Assembly (NCBI GenBank): GCA_017545535.1
Contig: JAFWMS010000032.1
Coordinates: 42,877 to 106,876 of the forward strand
From: Clostridia bacterium
GTDB taxonomy: Bacteria > Bacillota > Clostridia > Christensenellales > CAG-138
Reading direction: 5' to 3'
Length of the DNA stretch: 64,000 nucleotides
The position numbers were made by a program, and so were the translations under genes. Below the pieces are notes generated by a model. The model saw only the letters and a list, made by a program, of their open reading frames with translations, had not been told where the DNA came from and ran no database searches. Numbering within the stretch: position 1 is the stretch's first letter; the number at the start of each line of letters is the position of its first letter. This document shows, in pieces, positions 1-7,927 of this stretch.

Positions 1-253
<253 letters not shown>

Positions 254-257
254 TTAC

Positions 258-293
258 AGCAAGAAGCGGCAGAGAGGCACGCCCCTCTGCCGC
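258..293 (-). terminator. weak intrinsic terminator-like hairpin after nrfA
   Basis: A 9-bp perfect stem (GCGGCAGAG with CTCTGCCGC) with a 10-nt loop lies just past the nrfA stop. On the minus strand it is followed only by a short T-rich stretch (TTCTTGCTGT), so termination is probably partial and some transcripts may continue into tsaC. Confidence 0.45.
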
Positions 294-306
294 AGGAGTC
301 GATCGC

Positions 307-1584
307 TTATTTCCCCAACAGGGCCATGCCCTCGTCGATCTTCTTCTCGGAGGTGTCCAGGCACCTGAAGGCCAGCTCGGAGTTGTGGGCGCCCTCGGCG
401 TTCTCCACATAGCAGAAATCGAAGAACCACTGGGCCTCCCGATAGATCTTGCGGACCGTGTCCAGCTCCTCCTCGGCCAGTTTTCCCTCCGTCACGGCCG
501 CCGCCAGGGCGTCCTTGAAGGCGGAGAGCTTGTTGCCCACCTCAGTCTCCCGACCGGTCACCTGATCCTGAATCTGTCGGACTACCGTCGTCATATCCGT
601 GTTGCCGTGGCAGGTGGCGCAGCTTTGAAGCAGCGACTCGTTCTCCAGGGGGCTCACCAGCAGATGGCTGTGGTACACGGTGCCATCCTCGGTCTCTTCC
701 AGAGGCATATGACAGTCAGCGCAGTTCAAAAGCTTGGCATGCTTACCGGCAAGATAGGTTTCCATTTCCGGATGCTGGGCTTTCAGCAGCTTGGCGCCGG
801 TGCTCTCCTGGGTCCAGTCGGCAAAATCCATGGCGTCATAGTAAGCGAGGATCGCTTCCGGCGTCATCTCCTCCACGCTGCTGTAGGGCATCATGGTCTC
901 CTTGTCCGCGGGCGTGAAGTAATACTCGATGTGGCATTGGCCGCAGGACAGGGTTGCCGGATCGATCTTGCCGACGTTCTCGCCCAGGGCCGTGTTCACG
1001 TAACTGTGGGTCACCACCAGCTCGCCCTTGTTTCCCGCCTCGTTGCCGTGGCAGGTATAGCAGCTGACACTCTCCTCCATCAGGGCCATGGCCTCGTCGA
1101 AGGGCATGGTGTAGACGCCCACGCCCTGGTCGTTTACCAGCTTGGCGAAGTTGGGGGTCTTGCAGGTCAGGCAGTTGGCCAAGGGATGGGGGCGGGCGGT
1201 CTTGGCCACGTCCTCCAACGTGTACTCGTGGCCCCGGGCGGAGCCGTACTCCTTGGCGAAGCCGAAGCCCTCATAGATGTTTTTGAGGTACGGGTCCTGA
1301 TCGAGGTAATCCACGATGTAGCTGTTTTTCTTGTTGTCGCCCATAGTGGCCGCGATTTCGGGGTAAACGGCCGACCAGTCGGCAGCATTGATGGTGCCGT
1401 CCTTGCTGGATGCTTTGAGGTCGTCCACGGTCTGGTAAGTCACATCAGCGCGGGTCAGGGGGGTGGTCCTCTCGATGCGGAGCACCAGATTCTTCCCGCC
1501 CACCACGCCGCCGATCAGCAGCACCGCGAAGAGCACGATGGCCGCGCCGATGAGCAGCTTGGCCGCTTGATTTCTCTTTTCCAT
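307..1584 (-). CDS. nrfA: pentaheme cytochrome c nitrite reductase, ammonia-forming (NrfA)
   Basis: NrfA reduces nitrite to ammonia with six electrons outside the membrane. The 425-residue protein has an N-terminal membrane or signal helix (about residues 9-30) and five c-type heme motifs: CLTCK (138-142), CYTCH (175-179), CGQCH (214-218), CADCH (288-292) and CATCH (322-326). The CxxCK motif, giving the lysine-ligated active-site heme, is the NrfA hallmark. 'CGQCHIEYYF' and the His just before CADCH match the active-site surroundings, and Arg117 in 'ARGHEY' is the likely catalytic arginine. It is shorter than the usual roughly 480 residues. The ATG at 1584 follows AGGAGGG and lies 12 bp after rnfB, so it is the last rnf-operon gene. 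No nrfH quinol dehydrogenase is visible, which raises the question of its electron donor. Its lack of a clear signal-peptidase site suggests a membrane-anchored form. Confidence 0.93.
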   Translation of the reverse strand: MEKRNQAAKLLIGAAIVLFAVLLIGGVVGGKNLVLRIERTTPLTRADVTYQTVDDLKASSKDGTINAADWSAVYPEIAATMGDNKKNSYIVDYLDQDPYLKNIYEGFGFAKEYGSARGHEYTLEDVAKTARPHPLANCLTCKTPNFAKLVNDQGVGVYTMPFDEAMALMEESVSCYTCHGNEAGNKGELVVTHSYVNTALGENVGKIDPATLSCGQCHIEYYFTPADKETMMPYSSVEEMTPEAILAYYDAMDFADWTQESTGAKLLKAQHPEMETYLAGKHAKLLNCADCHMPLEETEDGTVYHSHLLVSPLENESLLQSCATCHGNTDMTTVVRQIQDQVTGRETEVGNKLSAFKDALAAAVTEGKLAEEELDTVRKIYREAQWFFDFCYVENAEGAHNSELAFRCLDTSEKKIDEGMALLGK

Positions 1585-1596
1585 GCTTTGCCCTCC

Positions 1597-2391
1597 TTAT
1601 TCTGCCAGAGGTCGGGTGATGACCTTAGCCGGACACTTCTCGGCGCACTTGCCGCACTGGGTGCACTTCTCGTAGGTGACCTTAGCCAGGCTCCCCTCCA
1701 TGTGGATGGCATCGAACTCACACTGCTTCACGCAGAGGCTGCAGCCGATGCACCCGGCGGAGCATACCTTCTTCACCAAAGGACCTTTATCCTTGTTCCG
1801 GCACTGGACCACCACGTGCTTGCTTTCTGGAATAAGCTCTATGAGTCCCTTGGGACATGTCTTTACGCACAATCCGCAGGCAACGCACAACCGGGGGTTC
1901 ACCACGGCAACACCGTCTATCATCTTGATGGCGTTCTGGGGACACACAGCGACGCAGGACCCCAGACCCATGCACCCATAATCGCACTCGCCCACATTGA
2001 TGCCGCCGAGGGCTGCCGCCCGACAGTCGGTAATGCCAACGTAGTTGCCTTGCTTGCGGGTGTGATCGCAGGTGCCCTTGCAGCGAACGAAAGCAACCTG
2101 CCGCTCCAGGATCACGGCATCCTTGCCCATGATGCCGCCGATCTTCTCGGCACAGGGGGCCCCGCCCACGGGACAACCGTTCACGGGCGCTTCCCCGGAA
2201 ACGATGGCCGCCGCCATGGCGTCACAGCCTGCATACCCGCAGGCGCCGCAGTTGTTTCCAGGCAGGCACTCCCGCACGGCCGCTTCCCGCTCATCCACGG
2301 GCACATAGAACTTCTTTCCCGTATACACCAGCCCGGCACCCACGATGACGCCGATGACCACGATCACGATCGTCGTAATGAGAATAATCAT
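1597..2391 (-). CDS. rnfB: Rnf complex subunit B, polyferredoxin
   Basis: RnfB takes electrons from reduced ferredoxin into the membrane-bound Rnf complex, which passes them to NAD+ while pumping Na+ or H+. The 264-residue protein has one N-terminal transmembrane helix (about 2-23), then the RnfB-type cysteine motif 'CLPGNNCGACGYAGC' (42-56), and four further ferredoxin-like cysteine clusters centred near residues 136-150, 169-179, 210-224 and 243-253. The start at 2391 follows AGGAGGTAGGATAGT. It sits 14 bp after rnfA and 12 bp before nrfA. Length and domain order are normal for clostridial RnfB. Confidence 0.96.
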   Translation of the reverse strand: MIILITTIVIVVIGVIVGAGLVYTGKKFYVPVDEREAAVRECLPGNNCGACGYAGCDAMAAAIVSGEAPVNGCPVGGAPCAEKIGGIMGKDAVILERQVAFVRCKGTCDHTRKQGNYVGITDCRAAALGGINVGECDYGCMGLGSCVAVCPQNAIKMIDGVAVVNPRLCVACGLCVKTCPKGLIELIPESKHVVVQCRNKDKGPLVKKVCSAGCIGCSLCVKQCEFDAIHMEGSLAKVTYEKCTQCGKCAEKCPAKVITRPLAE

Positions 2392-2405
2392 ACTATCCTA
2401 CCTCC

Positions 2406-2987
2406 TCAGAACGAGAGGGCCGAGAAGCCCATGAACGCAATGGACATGAGGGCCGCCGAGATAAGCACGATGGGGGCCCCGCGAAGGGGCGCGGGAAGAT
2501 CCTCCTCCCGGATGCGGGACCGGATGCCGGCGAGGAGCACGATGGCCAATGTATAGCCCACGGCGGAACTGAAGCCCGCCACCACGCTCTCAATGAAGGT
2601 ATAGCCGCTGCTGGCATTGAGCTGGGCGATACCCAGCACGGCGCAGTTGGTGGTGATAAGGGGAAGATAGATGCCCAAGGCCTTGTAGATGGCCGGAGAG
2701 CTCTTCTTGAGGAACATCTCCACGATCTGCACCAGTGCCGCAATGACCAGGATGAAGACGATAGTCTGCATGAATTCCAGGTGGAAGGGCACCAGGATAT
2801 AGTCGTTGAGCAGGCTGGCCACGGCAGAGGCGATGGTCATAACGAAGATGACCGCCACGCCCAGGCTGGCCGAAGCCTTCATCTGCTTGGAGACGCCCAG
2901 GAAGGAACAGACACCCCAGAACCGGTTCAGCAACACGTTGTGGACCAGAGCACTGCTGACGATGATCAGGATCAGGCTGGTATTCAT
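2406..2987 (-). CDS. rnfA: Rnf complex subunit A, membrane protein
   Basis: RnfA is one of two homologous six-helix membrane subunits that carry electrons across the bilayer in Rnf. The 193-residue protein begins with the family's 'NVLLNRFWGVCSFLG' stretch. Cys27 and Cys115 (in 'TTNCAVLG') are the residues that, with the matching cysteines of RnfE, ligate the intramembrane [2Fe-2S] cluster in solved Rnf/Nqr structures. The ATG at 2987 overlaps the rnfE stop in an ATGA arrangement, implying translational coupling. Confidence 0.95.
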   Translation of the reverse strand: MNTSLILIIVSSALVHNVLLNRFWGVCSFLGVSKQMKASASLGVAVIFVMTIASAVASLLNDYILVPFHLEFMQTIVFILVIAALVQIVEMFLKKSSPAIYKALGIYLPLITTNCAVLGIAQLNASSGYTFIESVVAGFSSAVGYTLAIVLLAGIRSRIREEDLPAPLRGAPIVLISAALMSIAFMGFSALSF

Positions 2988-3670
2988 TTGGCTTCCTCCT
3001 TCCCTTTCCGATCGTCACACTGCATGGCACAAGCCGCACAGTTGCCGTTGCAGCCGTCGTTCTCCACCAGCTGCCGCTGCCGAGTCTTGATGCCGATGGC
3101 ATTCATGATGATGATGAACAGGGCGATGACCAGGTACGCTCCCGGGGGCTGGCCAAAGATGGCAATGGCCGCGCTCTTGGGCAGGATCTGGAGACCAAAC
3201 AGGGTCCCGCTGCCCAGAATCTCGCGGACGGAGCCCGCCAACGTCAACGCCACAGTGAAGCCCAGGCCCATACCCACGCCATCCATAATGGCGAGACCAG
3301 GTTCGTTCTTGTTGGCATAGGCTTCGGCCCGGCCCAGAATGATGCAGTTCACCACGATCAGGGGGATGAACTGGCCCAGCGCCTTATCCACCGTGGGCAG
3401 ATACGCTTTGATGATGAGCTGGGTCACGGTCACCAGGGACGCCACGATCACGATGTAGGCCGGAAGCCGGACCTCGTTGGGGATCCGCTTGCGCAGGATG
3501 GAGATGATCAGGTTGGAGAATACCAGCACTGCCATAGTGGACAAGCCCATGCTCACGCCGTTGATAGCGGCGGTGGACACGGCAAGCGTGGGGCACATGC
3601 CCAGCATGAGCACCATGGTGGGGTTTTCCTTGATGAGGCCGTTATACAGCCGTTCCATATACTTGTTCAT
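2984..3670 (-). CDS. rnfE: Rnf complex subunit E, membrane protein with cysteine-rich tail
   Basis: RnfE is the inverted-topology partner of RnfA. The 228-residue protein has about six transmembrane helices; Cys26 ('MLGMCPTLA') and Cys109 ('VVNCIILGR') are the expected [2Fe-2S] ligands shared with RnfA. After the last helix there is an unusual tail, residues 200-228, with four cysteines at 207, 211, 214 and 218 (CX3CX2CX3C). That tail could bind a metal or cluster, but this is inference. The start follows GGAGGAAACTGAT, and the gene overlaps rnfA by 4 bp and follows rnfDG by 1 bp. Confidence 0.94.
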   Translation of the reverse strand: MNKYMERLYNGLIKENPTMVLMLGMCPTLAVSTAAINGVSMGLSTMAVLVFSNLIISILRKRIPNEVRLPAYIVIVASLVTVTQLIIKAYLPTVDKALGQFIPLIVVNCIILGRAEAYANKNEPGLAIMDGVGMGLGFTVALTLAGSVREILGSGTLFGLQILPKSAAIAIFGQPPGAYLVIALFIIIMNAIGIKTRQRQLVENDGCNGNCAACAMQCDDRKGKEEAK

Positions 3671-3671
3671 A

Positions 3672-5261
3672 TCAGTTTCCTCCCTGCATCACGCTGTGGA
3701 AGAAGTCGAGACCGGCATTCACCGCATTGACCACGGCCCCGGAGGTGGTGGAGGCGCCAGAGATGGCGTCGATCACATTGTCCCCGGATACGCCGCCCTT
3801 GCTGTGGACGAACTGACTTACCTGCTTGTCAGCGAACTGGTTCTTGAAGGCGGGTTCGTCGGCCAGTGTGCCCAGACCCGGCGTCTGCTCCAGTTCCGTA
3901 AAGGCGATGCCTAAAACCTTTCCTGTGGTGTCCAAGCCCAGAGACAGGGTCACCGGCTGGCCACCGTATCCATCGCCGGTGCTGATGCTGATGGCATAGC
4001 CTACGGTGTTGCCCGCAGCGTCCTTGGCTGCAAAGGCCTCGTTGATATAGGACTTTCCGAATTTAGTGTCATAGACCTGCCCCCCAAGTGCCTCGATGGC
4101 CGCGTCCGCCATCTTGTCACGCTCGAAGGAGACCGCTTCCGGCACGACCGCCGCATAGGCAGCCGCCTTGGCCTGGTCGGCCTGAGCGTCGATGGTCTCC
4201 TTGGTCATGGAGTAGACTCCAGAGAGGGCCACACCAGCCACCAAGGTGATGATGACCAGGGCGATGACAGGTTTGGGGATCCGCTGCATAAGGGGCGGAA
4301 GCTTTACGCCGCTGGCCGCCCGAATGGCTTTCTTGCGGTAGGCGTAGGGCTTGGGGATGATGTACATATCGATCAAGGGCGTGAACAGGTTCGCAATGAT
4401 GACCGAATAGCTGAAATAGTCCACCTTGCCCAGGATCCGGAACAGGGCCCCCAGCACACCGATGAGGCAGCCGTAGACCAGCTGGCCCAAGCGGCTCACA
4501 GGCGAGGTAGTGTAGTCCGTGGCCATGAAGAAAGCACCCATCACCACGCCGCCGCCGCAAAGGTGGGCGGCGAGGAACGTGGGATCAAAGCCCCGGCCGC
4601 CAAAGAGGCCGATAACCAGGGTAAAGGCCCCCAGAACGGAGAAGCAGATCTCCCCATGGATGATGTCCAGGCCCCAAAGGACCAAACCGCCGATCAGCAG
4701 CGCCACAATGGAGCTGCCGATGATGGCGTTGGAGGTGCCCAGAAACATGCTGGTCACGTCGATGTTCACCGGAGTGCCCTTGTTCACTGCCTCCGATAGC
4801 ACCGCAAGAGGCGTGGCAGAGCTGACACCGTCCAAGGCTGAGAACTGGGTCATAGCCTTGCCGAAGGACAGAAGCAGGAAGCAGCGCCCTGCCAGGGCCG
4901 GGTTGATGAAGTTCTTGCCGAGACCACCGAAGCAGCACTTTACCACCAGGATGGCGAAGACGGAACCGATGATGGGATAGACCACCGGCGTGCTGGGCGA
5001 CAGAGACAGGGCAAGGAGCATGCCCGTCACCGCAGCGCTGCCATCCAGGATGGACAGGGGCCGTTTGGTGAGCAGACAGAACAGGGCCTCCGTGCCCACC
5101 GCCGCCAGGATGGAGGCCAGGATCACGAGCAGGGCGTTCCACCCGTAGACGATCACGCCCACCACTGCCGCCGGGACCAGGCTCAGCAGCACCGTGTGCA
5201 TGATGAAGGAGGTGGTCCACCGATCCCGTACATGGGGGCTGGCCGATAGATTCAATGTCAT
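3672..5261 (-). CDS. rnfDG: fused Rnf subunits D and G (flavin-carrying)
   Basis: One continuous 529-residue reading frame combines two subunits normally made separately. Residues 1 to about 310 are RnfD: many membrane helices and the flavinylation motif 'SSATPLA' (147-153), where the threonine usually carries covalent FMN. Residues about 328-529 are RnfG: one membrane anchor (330-350), then the extracytoplasmic FMN-binding domain with 'EQTPGLGT' (458-465) and the ApbE-type motif 'DAISGASTTS' (498-507). The canonical RnfG motif has SGAT, so here serine or a neighbouring threonine would be the attachment point. The separate rnfG usually placed after rnfD is absent, which agrees with a fusion. 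The gene is 3 bp after rnfC and 1 bp before rnfE. No apbE flavin transferase is in the window. Confidence 0.93.
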   Translation of the reverse strand: MTLNLSASPHVRDRWTTSFIMHTVLLSLVPAAVVGVIVYGWNALLVILASILAAVGTEALFCLLTKRPLSILDGSAAVTGMLLALSLSPSTPVVYPIIGSVFAILVVKCCFGGLGKNFINPALAGRCFLLLSFGKAMTQFSALDGVSSATPLAVLSEAVNKGTPVNIDVTSMFLGTSNAIIGSSIVALLIGGLVLWGLDIIHGEICFSVLGAFTLVIGLFGGRGFDPTFLAAHLCGGGVVMGAFFMATDYTTSPVSRLGQLVYGCLIGVLGALFRILGKVDYFSYSVIIANLFTPLIDMYIIPKPYAYRKKAIRAASGVKLPPLMQRIPKPVIALVIITLVAGVALSGVYSMTKETIDAQADQAKAAAYAAVVPEAVSFERDKMADAAIEALGGQVYDTKFGKSYINEAFAAKDAAGNTVGYAISISTGDGYGGQPVTLSLGLDTTGKVLGIAFTELEQTPGLGTLADEPAFKNQFADKQVSQFVHSKGGVSGDNVIDAISGASTTSGAVVNAVNAGLDFFHSVMQGGN

Positions 5262-5264
5262 AGC

Positions 5265-6623
5265 TTACTTCCCTCCCCCCTGGGCCGCTTGCGCCGCCCG
5301 TTTTTTCGCCAGGATCTCCGCCTTAGTCTGCTTGAAGCTCTGGGTGAGCGGCCGCTTGGCCGGACAGATGTAGGTGCAGGAACCGCAGAAGATGCAGTCC
5401 AGGCCGTAGAGCTTCTTTTCGTATCGCTCCATGTCTCCGGCGATGATGGCGTCGGCCATCATCTGGGGCATGAGGCCGTTGGGACAGACCGTGGTACACC
5501 GGCCGCAATGGAGGCAGGTAGTGAGCTTAAGCTCCGCCGCTTCCACTTCGTCCTCAAGAAGCACGGTCACCGCATTGGTAGTCTTGGTGATGGGCACATC
5601 CAGGGTGCTCACCGCGAGGCCCATCATGGGGCCGCCGGAAATGACCTTCTTGGGCTCCACGCCCGCCTTGAGACCGCCTGCCGCCTCGATCATCTCGGCG
5701 AAGCTGGTGCCGTCCCGGGCGATGAAGTTGGAGGGGTTCTGGACGCCTTCGCCGGTGACGCTAATCACGTGGCGGAAGAGGGGCTCGTTATAGAGGACGG
5801 CCCGGCCAATGGCGTAGATGGTGCCCACGTTGTCCACGATGCAGCCCACGTCCGCAGGGAGCTTGGAGGTGGGATAGTCCACCCCGGCGATGACGCTGAT
5901 GAGGCTGCGCTCGCCGCCCTGGGGGTACTTGGTGCGAAGCTTCTGGACCCGCAGGCGGGAATGACCCTTCACGGCCATCTCCATGGCGGCGATGGCTTCG
6001 GGCTTGTTGGCCTCGATACCGATGACGCCCTCGGCGTTGGGGAAGAGCCGCAGAATGATCTCCATGCCCTCCACGATCTCCTTGCCGTAGCCCCGCATGA
6101 GCTGATCGTTGCAGGTGATGTAGGGCTCACACTCGGCGCCGTTGGCGATCAGGTACTTGATCTTGAGCGGCTCTTTAGGCGCCAGCTTTACATGGGTGGG
6201 GAAACCGGCGCCGCCCAGGCCCGTGATACCCGCCGCAGCCACCCGGCGAAGGATCTCCTCGTTGGTGATATCAGTGATGTCCTGCCGCTCCCCGAAGGTG
6301 CCGGTCTCGGTGTACTGGCCGTCGTTGTCGATGACCACGCACTCCTGCAGCACGCCGGCGATGGTGCGGCGCTTTTCCACCGCTTTCACCGTACCGGAGC
6401 AGGACGAGATCACGTTGGCGGAAACGAAGCCGTCCGCCTCCGCGATGCACTGGCCCACCAACACGGCGTCCCCTTTCTTCACGATGGCCTTGGCCGGTTT
6501 GCCGATGTGCTGGGCCAGGGGAAAGACCATCTCTCCCTTGGCGTCGAATACGCGCAGCGATGCTTCCTTGCTCAGTTCCTTGTGGCCCTTAGGATGCACA
6601 CCGCCGCGAAAGGTGTCCCTCAC
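5265..6623 (-). CDS. rnfC: Rnf complex subunit C, NADH-binding flavoprotein
   Basis: RnfC is the peripheral subunit where NAD+ is reduced. The 452-residue protein has an N-terminal barrel-sandwich region, the NADH/FMN-binding glycine-rich motif 'GLGGAGFPTH' (135-144), the acidic 'NGAECEPY' segment (161-168), and two [4Fe-4S] motifs near the C-terminus: C370, C373, C376, C380 and C410, C413, C416, C420. The start is GTG at 6623, chosen because AAGGAGGG lies at the right distance and no ATG fits. It is the first gene of the rnf operon, just downstream of a clear promoter. Confidence 0.96.
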   Translation of the reverse strand: MRDTFRGGVHPKGHKELSKEASLRVFDAKGEMVFPLAQHIGKPAKAIVKKGDAVLVGQCIAEADGFVSANVISSCSGTVKAVEKRRTIAGVLQECVVIDNDGQYTETGTFGERQDITDITNEEILRRVAAAGITGLGGAGFPTHVKLAPKEPLKIKYLIANGAECEPYITCNDQLMRGYGKEIVEGMEIILRLFPNAEGVIGIEANKPEAIAAMEMAVKGHSRLRVQKLRTKYPQGGERSLISVIAGVDYPTSKLPADVGCIVDNVGTIYAIGRAVLYNEPLFRHVISVTGEGVQNPSNFIARDGTSFAEMIEAAGGLKAGVEPKKVISGGPMMGLAVSTLDVPITKTTNAVTVLLEDEVEAAELKLTTCLHCGRCTTVCPNGLMPQMMADAIIAGDMERYEKKLYGLDCIFCGSCTYICPAKRPLTQSFKQTKAEILAKKRAAQAAQGGGK

Positions 6624-6707
6624 GATCGATCCCTCCTTCGTTACGAATTGTCATACGCCGAACCACGGCGCGCAAAAACAAGCAGAGCAACTGTATACTC
6701 TTTTATA

Positions 6708-6736
6708 AGAATAGCAAACCCGACGGGATTTGTAAA
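6708..6736 (-). promoter_or_regulatory. sigma-A-type promoter of the rnf-nrfA operon
   Basis: On the minus strand TTTACA (6731-6736) and TATTCT (6708-6713) are separated by 17 bp. This leaves a leader of about 80 nt before the rnfC GTG. No clear operator dyad was seen in the leader. Confidence 0.6.
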
Positions 6737-6818
6737 CAACCGGGACGGTTTTTCCCGAAAAATGTTTTGTCATGGCCGCTGCTTGACGATGCCCCTTTCC
6801 CTATCCCGTCGATCGTGG

Positions 6819-6824
6819 TATACT
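6819..6824 (+). promoter_or_regulatory. extended -10 promoter for the DUF4003 gene
   Basis: TATACT preceded by TGG forms an extended -10 element 31 bp before the ATG at 6855. The -35 position (TTTCCC) is poor, as is common for extended -10 promoters. It diverges from the rnf promoter. Confidence 0.5.
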
Positions 6825-6854
6825 GACAAAAAGAACCATCACAGGAGGACAACC

Positions 6855-7847
6855 ATGCACACAAACCCGCAGGAACTGGTGGCTCGGTTTATCGAGGCTC
6901 GGGACGGTATTCGCTCCGCTTTTCGGTTGGGAAACGACTATATCTACCCCGTTTGCGCCCAAATCTTCCTCACCGCCGACCGGCCGGTGGAGGAAGCGCG
7001 GCTAAAGCAGTGCAAAGCTATGGTGAAGAGCACCACCGGCCCCTTCTCCAGCTTTCGGGGGAACATCATGCTGCCGCTTCTCTGCATGCTGGCGGCGGGA
7101 GACGATCCTGAGGGCCGATGGGACCGGACCCAGCGATGCTACACGTCTTTGAAGGACGACTTCTTCAGCTCAGAATATCTGGTTCTGGCGGCCCTGCTTC
7201 TGACGGACATCGTGGAAGAAGGGAACCTGCCTGCCCTGGCCGCCCGGGGCAAAGCCCTGTACCGGCGCATGAAGCAGGAGCATCCCTTCCTCACCGGCCA
7301 GGAGGACAGCGTGTTCGCCCTGCTCCTTGCCGAGAGCCCCCGGAGCGATGACGAGCTGATCGAGGACATGGAAGCCTGCTACCGGCTCCTGGACGAGCGG
7401 TTCCCCAAAGGGGACGGGCTTCAAACCGCTTCCCATGTGCTGGCGCTGTCCGACGAAGCGCCGGAGAGGAAGGTCCGGCGGCTGATCGAGCTCTTCGACG
7501 GCATCCTGGCTGCCGGCGGCAAGTACGGCAAGGATCGGCAGCTGCCCATTCTGGCGGCCCTGTCCCTGTCGGAGGAAACGGCGGAGGCCCTTGTTCAGGG
7601 CATTTTGGAGATCGACGCCCTCCTTTCGGAACAGAAGGGATACCGGGGCGTCTTCGGCATTGACCGGCGGACCCGAACCATGCACGCGGCCATGCTTCTG
7701 TCCCTGCCCGACAAACGCCCGGAGTTGGTGAATGTGACCGCCCAGCAGACGGCCCTAGCCATGATCGCTGCCCAGCAGGCCCTTATGTGCGCCGTGGTTG
7801 CCAGCTCCGCCGCCTCCAGCGCGGCGGCATCGAGCGCCAGCCATTGA
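6855..7847 (+). CDS. DUF4003 family protein
   Basis: This 330-residue cytoplasmic protein matches the DUF4003 pattern: helical, no signal peptide, no membrane segment, and a conserved-looking 'GPFSSFRGNIMLPLLCMLA' stretch near residue 62. The function of this family is not established. The C-terminus is a low-complexity Ala/Ser tail (about 310-330). The ATG at 6855 follows AGGAGGACAACC. It is a single-gene transcription unit with its own promoter and a strong terminator, convergent with the GH3 gene, and shows no clear functional link to the rnf operon that it diverges from. Confidence 0.8.
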   Translation: MHTNPQELVARFIEARDGIRSAFRLGNDYIYPVCAQIFLTADRPVEEARLKQCKAMVKSTTGPFSSFRGNIMLPLLCMLAAGDDPEGRWDRTQRCYTSLKDDFFSSEYLVLAALLLTDIVEEGNLPALAARGKALYRRMKQEHPFLTGQEDSVFALLLAESPRSDDELIEDMEACYRLLDERFPKGDGLQTASHVLALSDEAPERKVRRLIELFDGILAAGGKYGKDRQLPILAALSLSEETAEALVQGILEIDALLSEQKGYRGVFGIDRRTRTMHAAMLLSLPDKRPELVNVTAQQTALAMIAAQQALMCAVVASSAASSAAASSASH

Positions 7848-7876
7848 AAGGAAAGAAAGAGAATAAAACAGAACGT

Positions 7877-7909
7877 AAGGGGGATAGGCTTTTCGCACCT
7901 ATCCCCCTT
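7877..7909 (+). terminator. strong intrinsic terminator
   Basis: A 12-bp perfect stem (AAGGGGGATAGG with CCTATCCCCCTT) with a 9-nt loop is followed on the plus strand by TGTTTTTCTT. It ends the DUF4003 transcript and, since the GH3 gene converges here, may also stop minus-strand transcripts. Confidence 0.88.
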
Positions 7910-7927
7910 TGTTTTTCTTGAGCTTCT

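Noticed and set aside
385..2556. Long plus-strand open frame (723 codons) across nrfA and rnfB
   Set aside because: It lies antisense to two clearly recognised genes, has no family motifs and is typical of GC-rich antisense frames. The same applies to the long plus-strand frames at 5289-6840, 8222-9946 and 56228-57553, and the minus-strand frame at 61903-63168.
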